Shown: in pieces, positions 1 through 10,704 of the stretch
Layout: each line of letters starts with the position of its first letter
How positions within the stretch are numbered: position 1 is the stretch's first letter
Notes under the pieces: model-generated
Told to the model about the DNA's origin: nothing
Database searches by the model: none
The model's input: the letters and a program-made list of their open reading frames with translations, nothing else
Translations under genes and position numbers: made by a program
Assembly: GCA_050084985.1 (NCBI GenBank)
Contig: JBITNC010000001.1
Location: 113,584,001-113,648,000, forward strand
Origin: Nageia nagi
Taxonomy: Eukaryota > Pinophyta
Length of the DNA: 64,000 nt
Direction of reading: 5' to 3'

Positions 1-1
1 C

Positions 2-1660
2 ATACAAAAATTTGAATTTATCAAATTCGCTTATTTTAGCTCCTTCTTTACAAATTAGGGTATTAATGATGCAATGTGTTCAACTTTGGGATCAATAGTG
101 CTGCCAATTACAATAGGGGCTAAAACTGTTCAAACTTTATTACATATAATTGAAGGAAATATTATACAATACAACATTCTTTTAGGATGTCCATGGATTA
201 GAGAAATGCAATGTGTTCCATCAACTTATCATGGATGTTTAAAATACATTTATAAAGATAAAGTTCATTATGTGTTTAAAGATCCAGATCCTTACTCACA
301 TTGTAATTTAATTTTTGATCCAAATAAAGTGACCTTACCATCTCCTAATTTATCAACTATATTGATGAATAAAAGTATGAACCAATCTAAAGTCATAAAA
401 GGAAAAGGTGATATAGTTATACAAGATAAAGATATTTGGGAAAAAGTTGCTAAAACTTTAAATGAAAAATATGGAGCTTCTTCATCAAAACAAGTAAATA
501 CTACATCTAATAATGACTCATCCAATGTATATCTAGTAAAAGTTAAATTAAGGGATTTAGGGATGGGAGAATATGACATAAATGATGTGGTATTTAGTAT
601 ACCTTCATCACAAGAAATGGGAAGATTATCTGAATCACCTAGTGTGATTGGAAAAATAGTGCCTTTAGGAGAAGTACCTAATCAGACAATGTTCATCTAT
701 GCGGGGATAGGGGATCCTGTGTCAACAATACCCAATCAAACATATGAAGGAAATTTCAATAATGACATGAAATATTTATCGCCATGTTCAAGAACATTTG
801 TCTTAAACTATTTTAACAAATGTAATTGGCAAGGATGAGGATTGGGTCGATATGAACAGGGTCCAAGAGAGATAATTGAATTACAATACCAACATCCCAT
901 TGATAAAAGGGGATTAGATTATCAAAATAAGTGTGAAAATCTTGCTAAATTAGAAAATTTAGGAGAAGAGAATTTGGATTATAATGAAGAAATCTTAGAG
1001 AAAGAATCCTTAGTACAAGAAATTATTGATATAAGAGAAGAACGATTAAGTGAAATGGATGTCTTAGAAGGTGTCGAAACGTTCTTTATTAATAATATTG
1101 AGCCACTCTGGAATCATTCATGTTTACCAAGACATATACAGGAAAAAATAAATAAAAATGTCGAATCATCAATCATTTTATATTCAGATATACCATCGGT
1201 AAATATGGTTACAATAAAAGAGAATGATATTGAAGATCAAAATAATGAACAAATAGATGAAGTTAACGAAAATCAAAATTTAATCAAAATAATAGCCAAT
1301 ACTTCTATAGATGAAATAATTGCTGATTTCTCTCTTATATCATCTAATCCTTTGGTACATGAATTCAAAAATGTAGATCACATACTGGGTTCCTATGAAA
1401 ATCAAGTATACACGAATGAACAAACTCAAGAATACGATGAAGAATATAGTGCTAATGACAATGGCTGGATGCCAGTACCAAATCAATTAGAAGAAGGGTC
1501 GCATATGCTTACTAAAAAATTCTTAGAAATAAATATTAGTAATGATCCTCAAAATCCTAAAATTATTCAATTAGAAGAAAACCTCATGGAAAATGAACAA
1601 GAAGAAATTATAACCTTATTAAAAAAATGAGAAAAGGTATTTGCATGGTCATATGCAAAC
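2..1660 (+). pseudogene. Tat polyprotein: end of protease and linker to RT
   Basis: One frame runs from the window edge, broken by TAG near position 56 and TGA at 836 and 1628. The first part has the conserved C-terminal flank of the retropepsin domain (ILLGCPWIREMQ, then CVPSTYHGCLKY); the catalytic Asp motif would lie before position 1. After the 836 stop comes GLGRYEQGP, which resembles the G-rich patch found between protease and RT in Tat proteins. An acidic Asn/Glu-rich linker follows to 1627. Directly after the 1628 stop the frame gives KVFAWSY and MPGIDPKLV, the usual entry into RT. Nearly all breaks are single codons, so the frame is well preserved. Confidence 0.8.
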
Positions 1661-2508
1661 ATGCCTGGAATAGATCCTAAATTAGTAGTACATAATTTAG
1701 CATTAAAGCCTAATGCTAAACCCATTAAACAAAAATTACGTAAAATGCATCCTACTATAGCATTAATGGTAAAAGAAGAACTTCAAAAATTATTAGAAGC
1801 TAAATTTATACAACCTATAGATTACTCAGATTGGATATCTAATATGGTACCTATGAAAAAGCCAAGTGGAAAAATAAGAATATGCACAGATTTTCATGAT
1901 CTTAACAAAGCTTGTCCTAAAGATGATTTCCCTCTACTAGCATTGATAATTTGGTAGACTCGACAGCAGGACATGATATGTTATCATTAATGGATGAGTT
2001 TTTTGGTTATAATCAAATAAAAATAGCTACTGAAGATCAACATAAAATGGCTTTTATAACTCCTTGGGGTACTTTTTGTTATAAAGTTATACCTTTTGGA
2101 TTGAAAAATGTCGGGGCAACTTATCAAAGAGCTATGACTTATATATTCCATGATTATATGCACGACATAGTAGAAGATTATGTCAATGATTTGTTGGTTA
2201 GATCTAAATATCGAGTAGATCATGGAAAAGATCTAATTAAAGTCTTAGATATATTATTAGAACATAAAGTAAGATTAAATCCAAAAAAATGTGTTTTTGG
2301 TGTAACTTCAGGAAAATTATTAGGATTTATTGTGTCTCGACGAGGAATTGAAATAGATCCTAGTAAAGTGAAGGCAGTAGTAGACATGCCACCTCCTGCA
2401 AGTCTAAAATAATTACAAAGTTTACAGGGTAAGTTACAAGCCATTAGAAGGTTTATAGCTCAACTTTCTGATAAATGTAAACCATTTACAAAATTATTAA
2501 AAAAAGGG
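1661..2508 (+). pseudogene. Ty3/gypsy reverse transcriptase (degenerate)
   Basis: RT motifs appear in order: KPSGKIRICTDFHDLNKACP at the end of the first segment, STAGHDMLSLMDEFFGYNQI, AFITPWGTFCYKVIPFGLKN, and the catalytic box at 2179-2190, which reads YVND instead of YVDD, so a catalytic aspartate is lost. A frameshift near 1938-1942 moves the frame by one base, because the expected IDNLVDSTAGH continues in the next frame. A TAA at 2410 interrupts the thumb, and the frame shifts again near 2505. The enzyme would copy element RNA into DNA in the virus-like particle. This copy cannot encode an active enzyme. Confidence 0.9.
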
Positions 2509-3060
2509 AGTAGAATATTATTGGGGCAAAGAGCAACAAGATGCATTCGATGAAATTAAAAGGTATTTATTATCGCCTCTTGTCTTAAGTCCACCAAGAA
2601 AAGATGTACCCTTTTTGTTATATATCTCTGCTACTGAAAATACTTTAAGAACAATGCTTGCTCAAAAGAATGAACACAATAAAGAGCAAGCTATATATTA
2701 TTTGAGTAGAACCCTAGTGAGCTACAAGATTAAGTATATATATTTGGAAAAATTATGTCTTGTTGTAGTTTTTGCTACTAAAAAATTTCGACATTATATA
2801 CTTAATCATACAACATATGTCATCTCTAAAATGGATCCGTTGAAATATATGATGAATAAAACATATCAAAATTCAAGGACCGCAAAGTGGATATTGCACT
2901 TAACTGAATTTGATTTACATTTTATTAGACAAAAGTCAATAAAAGGACAAGTAATTGCTGACTATCTCGCTGATGCTCCATTGCAAGATAATAAACCCCT
3001 TATCATTGAATTACCCGATGATGGGGTGTTTCAATTAGATGAAATTGAAATACCTGTAAA
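2509..3060 (+). pseudogene. Retroviral-type RNase H domain of the Tat element
   Basis: The reading frame has the typical connection and RNase H sequence: WGKEQQDAFDEIK, YYLSRTL, EKLCLVVVFATKKFRHYIL, HTTYVISKMDPLKYMM and GQVIADYLAD. These match the Ty3/gypsy RNase H that follows RT and removes RNA from the RNA/DNA hybrid. It is open from 2509 to beyond 3060 with no stop, making it one of the best preserved parts. It joins directly to the second, archaeal-type RNase H through an acidic linker ending in DDWDMI. Confidence 0.85.
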
Positions 3061-3648
3061 ACCTGAAGATGATTGGGATATGATAACACACTTTGATGGT
3101 TCTCGATGTGAAAAGGTGGTGGAGCAGATGTTGTATTTATAACACCACAAGGGATCCCTATACCATATTTATTTAAACTAAAATTTCCTTGTACTAATAA
3201 TAATGCAGAATACGAAGCTTTGATATTAGCATTAAGAACTGCTATTAAATTAAAACTTAAAAGAATTAAGATTATTGGAGATTCTTTACTCATCGTCAAT
3301 CAAGTGAAAGGAATTTATCAATGTAAAGAGCCTTTACTTCAAAAGTATAAAGTGTTAGTTGAGAAATTATTAAAAAAATTTGAACAATTTAGTATAGAAA
3401 CAGCACCAAGACCATCTAATAGATTTGCAGATGCTATGGCTTCTATTGGATCTCTTATCCTGGAAGATCCTAAAAAATCCTCTATTCAAGTGGAAATAAT
3501 TCAATTATCTCAATCATCATTACAACAAGAAGATGAAGAAAAAAGCGTATTAAATATTGACATAACTGATAAAGATAATTGGTACAAAGAATTGATAAAT
3601 TTTTTAAAATTTGGAACTCTTCCTGCAAACATTAATAAATCATCACGA
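3061..3648 (+). pseudogene. Archaeal-type RNase H (aRNH) of Tat lineage
   Basis: A second RNase H lies between the retroviral RNase H and integrase. The four acidic positions are all visible: HFDGS near 3088, AEYEALILAL, IGDSLLIVNQVKG, and RFADAMASIGS. A frameshift near 3112, after the FDGS segment, separates the first acidic residue from the rest. This duplicate domain is a hallmark of the Tat lineage (Tat, Ogre, Retand types) and is the best single piece of evidence for classification. The frame continues to a TGA at 3649, where the integrase part begins. Confidence 0.85.
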
Positions 3649-4837
3649 TGAGCTTTTAAAATTAAAGCAACTAAATATTGTTTGATAGGGGATATCTTGC
3701 ATCGATGAAATTTTAATGGTATTTTACTCAGATGTCTTGAATGGAATGATGTTAAAAAGGCTATATCCTCTACCCATGATGGAACATGTGGAGGACATTT
3801 TAATGGTGTTGCAATTGTAAAATGATTAATATGAATGGGGTATTATTGGCCGACTATGGAAAAAGATTGTTGTGAATATGTTAAAAAATATTTTAAATGT
3901 CAACAATATGCTCATTTATTTTCACAACCATCTCAAGAACTACATCCTATAAAATCACTTTGGCCATTCTCTAAATGGGCATTATATTTAATAGGACAAA
4001 TTACACCTACATCTTCTAGTGGACACAAGTTCATAATTACAGCAACTGAATATTTTACTAAATGGGTAGAGGCTATTCCCATGACTTCCACCATTGGTTC
4101 ATGAATCATGAATTTTATAGAAAATAATATTATATGTAGATTTGGTGTACCCAACCAATTAATTATGGATAATGGAAAAAATTTTAAAAATAAGGATTTA
4201 AAACAAATATGTGATAAATATAAAATTAAACAAAGTTTTTCCACTCCATATTATCCACAAGGCAATGGACAGGCAGAGGCTACTAATAAAACTATTCGGA
4301 ACATCTTAGCAAAAATAATAAATGATTCTCATAGAGATTGGCATATTCAAATACCAAAAGCCTTATGGGCTTATCGTACCAGTGTATGCACTCCTATTGG
4401 CAACACCATTCTCTTTGGTATATGAAACAGAAGCCATCCTACCCATAGAACTTGAAATACCATCTCTTAGAGTAAGTTTAAGTGAGCAAAATTCCGATGA
4501 AAAAGCAAGACAGACTCATTTAGATCAGTTATTATTGTTAGATGAAAAATGTATTAATGCTTTAGAGCATATGCGTGTTTATTAGGAGAGGATAAAATGA
4601 GCTTTTGATAAAAGGGCTCTAATTCGTGAGTTCAAAATAGGTGACTTGGTTTTAAAAGAAAATCAACAAACTTCACGAATAGAACGATAGCTTAGAGATA
4701 AGTTTGCTCCAAATTGGTTAGGACCATATATCATTAAGAAAAAATTCAGTAAAGAAACTTATCATTTATCAGACTTAGAAGGAAATGAAGAGCGTGAACC
4801 TATAAATATCATGCATCTTCGACCCTTCTATACATAA
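3649..4837 (+). pseudogene. Integrase of the Tat element (degenerate)
   Basis: The zinc-binding region reads HDGTCGGHFNG then VKKYFKCQQ, so the two His are present but the first Cys of CxxC is replaced by Tyr. The catalytic core shows WALYLIG, where the first catalytic Asp is Tyr (codon 3985-3987), then MDNGKNF and YYPQGNGQAEATNKT, which keep the second Asp and the Glu. The C-terminal part (RDWHIQIPKALWAYRT, LDQLLLLDEKC, FKIGDLVLK, APNWLGPYIIKK) ends RPFYT at a TAA at 4835-4837. Breaks are TGA at 3649, 3706, 3823, 3832, 4102 and 4598, TAG at 4583 and about 4688, and one frameshift near 4400. Confidence 0.88.
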
Positions 4838-4970
4838 AAATAAAAAATAAAAAATAAAAATAAATAAAAAAATGTATACATTAGTTTTTTTTTGTTTTAT
4901 TTTATTTTTGAAATAATAAATAAATAAAAGTATTGATATTTGTCAAGTGTTAATGATTAAAATAGAAAGG

Positions 4971-6191
4971 ATGAATCTGGCAAAGGAATCTGCTGAAGGT
5001 AGCATAATGCCACCACAAGTATGATTTCCACCACCAAGATATCCAGGTGATTTGGCATTGACATATTTAAAACATGGATTTGATCTTAATCTCTTAAATT
5101 ATTTACAATTGACTATTGATGAACAATATGAAAGAACATATCATATGTTTTGTGGTAGAAATAATGATTGGGAAGTCACCTTTTGTGGATACGAAGTAAG
5201 CATTATTTTAGATCCGCAAATCTATTTCACCCATATGGAAAGAATATCACAAGAAATAATAGTTTTTTGCCTAAGATGGCCTTATAGAATACCGAGAATC
5301 ATTATAAATTGCTAATTAACTGAGTATTCACTCCTTTTAGCTAGGCTGAAATATGTTAAACAATTAACTAAAAGCCTAGAATGCATGGATGAAATTTTAC
5401 ATTATTTACCTCATAAAAGCGTGATTTATGATTTTTCAAATACTTTTGTGGCTTTTCCTCCTAGAACGTCACAACAATACTATAGGCAAATTCACAGATT
5501 TTCTCGCATGCAAATGCGACACACAATTTGGAAATGAAAGTTGGAGCAAAGGCAAGCTTGTCGTATTGCCAAACTTACAACGATGAATCAAATAAGGGTT
5601 AGAAATGAGATTATCGAAAAATTATCAAAAGAACATAAAGTGTGGAATAATGGAAGTTATCTTTCGGGGTTCGAAAGTAGGTATGACAAAGATATCTTTA
5701 TGAAAGTTATTCATAATGTTCCTACTCCTTTGTATTCAAATATCTTTTCCATGCCTCTTGAAATACAACAAAAAATGGCCTTGACATTCTATGATGCACA
5801 CGAATCTTACGGTTGGGATGTCAAAGTAAATGGATATCAAGTTATTGTTTGTATCAACGCATTTGAGTTATGGTGTTCTCCTAACTCAGAATATGATTTA
5901 ATGATATATTTTTGTCTTCTATGGCCTATAGAAAAGCCCAAAATAATAGTTGATTGTACTCACAACCTGACTTTAAAACATCGAGAATGAATCATCTCTA
6001 TCACACAAACCATGACATCCGAACACTTAGATTATTGTGTTCCAAAAATTTATCATAATCAAGTGGTATTAGATTTTAGTTTTTTATTTAGTTCAACACA
6101 TTGTTCATTTAATCCTGATGCATTTCAAACTCGATTTGAACGCGTCATGAATAGATTCCTTAGAAAAAATGATAAAATCCTAAAAAATTGA
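4971..6191 (+). pseudogene. Post-integrase ORF with a tandemly repeated unknown domain
   Basis: A single frame opens at ATG 4971 and runs to TGA 6189-6191 (about 406 codons), interrupted only by TGA 5022, TAA 5313, TGA 5535 and TGA 5988. It contains two copies of one domain. Copy 1 has WEVTFCGYEV (from 5169) and FCLRWPYRIPRIIINC (to 5312). Copy 2 has WDVKVNGYQV (from 5814) and FCLLWPIEKPKIIVDC (to 5957). The two 48-residue cores align without a gap, with 15 identities by my count, and both continue into a second shared patch (VIYDFS and VVLDFS, about 35 residues later). I do not recognise the domain. Its position just after integrase matches the extra ORFs of Tat elements. The single frame over 1.2 kb argues that it was translated until recently in this element's history. 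Confidence 0.7.
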
Positions 6192-8187
6192 AAAATTATA
6201 AAACACATAAAAATTATAAAATTATAAAATATACCTAGATGGAAACATCTAGAGGTCACTTGGCAATTGGGTGCCCTGCCCTTGTATGATGTAAATATAT
6301 GTTGCATGTCATTGTAAAAGTGGTTATTTAGTAAGTGTGTAATGTGTGAAAAGGTCATTTTAAAATAATATCCTTGTTATCACTACATTCACTTTGTATT
6401 TTCTTTCATAAAGAAATAATATACCATAGATGATAGAAAAAACATAAAGTTTATGTTTGAAGGAAAATCCATAAACTCCAAACACTTACGACATTAAAAA
6501 ATTTGAAGAGAATTTGAATGAAATCATTCTAAGGGATATTAAGAGTGAAAGTTATGTGTCTATCCTATTATTCGCTCCATCTCGAACCCAAGAATCATTT
6601 GATAGTAAAAAAAAAAAGATGAAAAAAAAAATTGCTATAATGATTCTTGGGTGATTACAATATCCTCTATCGGGGCTATGGACGCCTAACTGGCAGTAGA
6701 GCAAGGTTGTAGCAGGATCGAGGGGTTAATCCTCTTTGGGGCTATGGATGCTTCTCTGGCAATGGGGCATACCTTACGAGTGGTGATATGTCCATTTTGG
6801 TTAGCGACTTTCTTTCCTATGGACCTCTATACATTTCATATGGATAGACTAGCTTATTAATGTCTCTAAGATATTTCATCTCAAATGATCTAAGAAGGGA
6901 AATGAATCTCACTATACACACTGGAGTTTATAGATTTTCTTATCAACATATAACAATATTGTTTGATATCATCTTAGGTTGTTAAATCTTAAGATAAAGA
7001 AAGATAAGGTAGATGTTATAGTAACTTGGTTGTTAATCTAAAATCACCTAATCTTTTGTCATAATTTATATTTTATTTGTGTTTAAAATCATTTGTGTCA
7101 TTTTGTTAAACCCATTCCTCTTGATAATAGCATCACCATTGAACGTTATTAAAATTGCTTTTCTTTGGAAAGGATAAGAATGATTATTTATTGTTCCCCT
7201 AACCATGATAAAGTTAATGTTCATATACACCCATAAGTCACTAGTGTGTCATGTCAAGCCATTTTTACTATTATCCATTACCTTTGAACATTATTAAAAT
7301 TGCTTTTGTTTGGAAAGGATAAGAATGATTATTTATTGTTCCCATGATCAAGATAAAGTTAATGTTCATAAATATCCATAAATAATTAGTTTATTATGTC
7401 AAGTGGTTTATTGTAGAAAATTGCCAAGTGCGGAAGATGATGAGCTCTGATTCCATAAAAAATACAATAAACCAAGATATAGTTGATATTCATGTATACT
7501 TTGTTGTGTGGAGTGTTTTATTGTAAAATTGCCAAGTGCGGAAAATGATGCATCTGATTCTGCAAAAATATTCAAAAAATATGTTATTAATTATTGAATT
7601 AATTAATAGGTTAATTATCTACAATTTATAATCAATCAGTTATTCAAACAACTATGTTATTCCACATTATCAATAACTTAAAGTAACTTAACTTATTAAA
7701 ATTATAAATTAGATTTATTGTTTATGGCAACTATAATTATACTTATTATTAAATTAATTTTGAGATTAGTAACATCATCAAATTAATTTGTTGATATATG
7801 TTATATATTTTATCATTATTTAAAAATTATAAAAAGTATCCTCAAAATTATACATCATATAGTTCACAATTATATCTATGCATCATACATTCTGAAAGTT
7901 ACATCTATCATCAACATCTATTCATCATCAAGTAATTAAAAGACAATTATGTTTATTATAATCTACATAACATGACATTATAAGTTATTTTATCATACAT
8001 AAAATGTAATACCATGCATCAAGAATCATAGAAATACCATAACATATCATCAGTCTATCCATCAAACAACAAAATAATCTAAGTAGTACATCAAGAAACT
8101 ATAACCTTATAATCATCATAGCAATGTGAGCCATAATAACAAAGAATAAAAGGTACATTATATATATATATTATCAAAAATAGAATA
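6192..8187 (+). repeat. Non-coding spacer of the Tat element with short tandem repeats
   Basis: I see no coding sequence here. Two tandem duplications stand out. GAACGTTATTAAAATTGCTT starts a unit at 7141 that recurs at 7286 (period 145 bp), including AAGGATAAGAATGATTATTT and a following AAGTTAATGTTCATA. TTGCCAAGTGCGGAA at 7421 recurs at 7529 (period 108 bp). A purine-rich run lies at 6608-6633. The stretch from about 7560 to 8160 is very AT-rich with no clear structure. Tandem repeats in the long 3' region are typical of Tat elements. Confidence 0.55.
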
Positions 8188-10704
8188 TCAATGTCCTTCA
8201 GTAGATACAACATCATCATGAGGATCACCAAGATGATCTAAAGAACCCTCATCCCTAGTAACAGATCTCAAACCTATAGCATATGTCCTAGAAGATACAC
8301 CCCTAGCAATAGACTGAGATCGAGAAACTGATGCTGCATGTTAGCCTCAACTCCTAGAATGACCCAAGCCACCTGAAACTGGTGAACGAGGAAACCTTGG
8401 TGCTGGTCTAGGTGGTGAACTAGGACCATCTAAAGAATATCTCAAGAAACCAGGTAACCAAAGCTCCATATCCTTGCGATAGTAATCATGCTCCCTCAAC
8501 TGATCTGCATGCTCATCTATAGAAGGAATTGAAGTACCAACACTCAGATCTACAACCCCACTAGATAACTCAGCAATATGAGTAGTAGCATCTATCAGAG
8601 ATCGATGAAGAGTATCTCACTCATATCTATATCTCACGCGAGTGCTATCTAAACATCTAAGAGCTATCATCTCAATCCTCATGGAAGCAATATCTCCTCT
8701 CAAACTGGCTAACTCCAAAGTAGAAGCATCTTGAAGAGTGTGAAGCTCTTCAATCACATACTAAAGCTCTACGATCTCAACCTCATAAGAAGTAGCACTC
8801 CTCCCACTGGACTCCCCTTGCTCAAAAGTAGTCTAAGTAGGAACCTTAGGCTGCTGAAATCTACCCTCTTCAATCTCTAGAACCTCTCTAGTCACACCCC
8901 TAGCATCAAAACCCTCAAAATCCTCCATAGTAAAATCATCTCCACTAGTAGTACCAACAGGCTCCTCAGTCACTGTCTCTGGAGCTGTATCCACCTGAGC
9001 TCTCTAAGTAGGATGCTCATTGGTCACCTCACTCCTAAAAAACTCTACCAGCTCAGTATCCCACCATGATGCAAAAGCCTTTGAATTCCCCACATCATCC
9101 ATAGGCATATCCTCATCTGGGATATCCTCACCATCTCTAACAACCATAGGTGAATAAGTCAACAAAGAAACACTTGATACAGGAGCATCCCTTGGATGAA
9201 GATATCGAAGGGGTGGAGGTGGAATGTCCTGAGAAAGGCTAAACTATCGATGAAACCAATCATAATGAAAATACTCTACGATACCTACTTGAGGACTCTA
9301 TAAAAATAGCACCTGTCTAGTCCCATATAAATGGAAACTAGTCTCAACAAAATTAGCAATCTGCAAACCAATCCTCCATCGAATTTGACCAAGAATCAGA
9401 TTGTTTAAGAGCTGCTTGTAAAAAGTGACATCTCTCTGAACACCATCCCTGCATGGAATAACTAGTAAATGGCTCCAATGTCAAATACTTGATGTATATC
9501 TACAAGTGGTATATGTAGGATCAGGTAATCCTAAAGGTCGATAAGGATAAATATGCTCATATGCCCAAGCCTGTAAAATAAGTGTTGTAGCAATCATAGC
9601 TCTAGGAGTCTGTACCAATAAATAAAGCTCCCTGTAAATAAGGGCTAATAATGAAGGGGCCCAAGCAAAAGTGATCCTCAAAGTAATCATCTGATGGAGT
9701 ACACCCATCAGAGCCTAAGAAAATCTCCCACCACCAGCATCAGGTGCACCATAACACATGATACATCCCATGAGATAAGTAATGCGAAGATATGTAGGAT
9801 GCTCCTCCTTTGATAATTCTCACCAAAATTGATAATACATCAGGCCTCCTACCTAAATCTGCACCATCAACTCCTCAACTACATCCTCCCCAAAAAGCTC
9901 GCTCACCAATGGTCGAGCCTCCTCTCTAGTCTGTAGAAGAACAATATCCACACCTCAGACTGGAAGTCTCAAAATGTGATGAATGTCCTCCACTGTAATA
10001 GTGATAGGACTAGTAGGGAGATAGAAAGCATTAATTGCTGGATCCCATCTCTCAAAAAGTGTAGCTAAAACTGCGAGGTCCTTTTGGATACGACCCATAT
10101 ATGGGGCTACTCCAAAACCAACATCACAAAGAAAAGCATGATCTGTGTCAGGTACTTGAACACTAAGGTCATGGAGAATCTGAGGGTAATGACCCCTAGA
10201 AGTAAAAACCTCTGAAACCCAAAAAAGATAGACATAAAAATTTAGTATATAATATTTTTAAAACATGACATACCAAAACAATGATATTTAAGTTGATTAA
10301 TTATTCTAAGCATAAAAAAAAATTGTTTTATGATCACCGTCGATCATGTTAAGCAATCAATGATGACTTCTAAGAGATCATTACCGATCATCAAATCGAC
10401 GATGATTCTGAAGAGATCGTAGGTGATCATTAAAATCGTCAATGATTCTATAAAAACCAAAGCTGAGGTGCAAACCCTTGGCTAGGGTTTTAAAAATACA
10501 CATACAAATGAATATAAAAACCATAAAAACCCTATGCTAATACAACCTACATCATGTTAAAACATAGATAAACATTTTTAACTATTAATATTAACCTAGT
10601 TCCTAAAAAAAAAAAAACATAAAATAAAACAAATAAATGGATAGGTAAAATACCTCTTTAGAGATTGATTTTCCTTTCTTCGAAATCCTCTTGCTTGGTG
10701 CCAT
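8188..10704 (-). pseudogene. Antisense plant mobile domain (PMD) gene
   Basis: Reading leftwards, a probable exon 1 (10704-10654, 17 codons, MAPSKRISKKGKSISKE) ends at a GT. A probable exon 2 starts near 10209 after TTTCAGAG and runs to TGA 8190-8188. The exon 2 frame gives DVGFGVAPYMGRIQKDL, LFERWDPAINAFYLP, ITITVEDIHHILRLPV, FAWAPSLLALIYRELYL and LQAWAYEHIYPYRP, the plant mobile domain (aminotransferase-like) pattern; then GQIRWRIGLQIANFVE and a long acidic/Ser-rich tail with a helical segment (EELHTLQDASTLELASL). In-frame stops are mostly TAG at Gln positions and TGA at Arg-like positions. Only 75 codons remain uninterrupted in the longest piece. PMD proteins occur both as host silencing factors (MAIN family) and inside transposable elements; context favours the latter. 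Confidence 0.75.
10210..10653 (-). other. Probable intron of the antisense PMD gene
   Basis: On the minus strand the segment begins GTATTTTACC after codon 17 and ends TTTTTTGGGTTTCAGAG. Using the AG at 10211-10210 joins codon 17 to GTT TTT ACT in phase 0 and keeps the PMD frame. The more usual CAG acceptor two bases earlier would put the frame out. It holds one cluster of the GATCGTCGATGATC-like motif (10340-10445). This is an inference from splice-like signals only. Confidence 0.45.

Noticed and set aside
1-6191. A genetic code in which TGA is read as an amino acid, because so many breaks are TGA
   Set aside because: TAA and TAG breaks, frameshifts and lost catalytic residues also occur, and C-to-T decay explains the bias.
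7141-7405. Direct repeats as a CRISPR array
   Set aside because: Two diverged 145-bp units without spacers in a plant retroelement; no cas genes.
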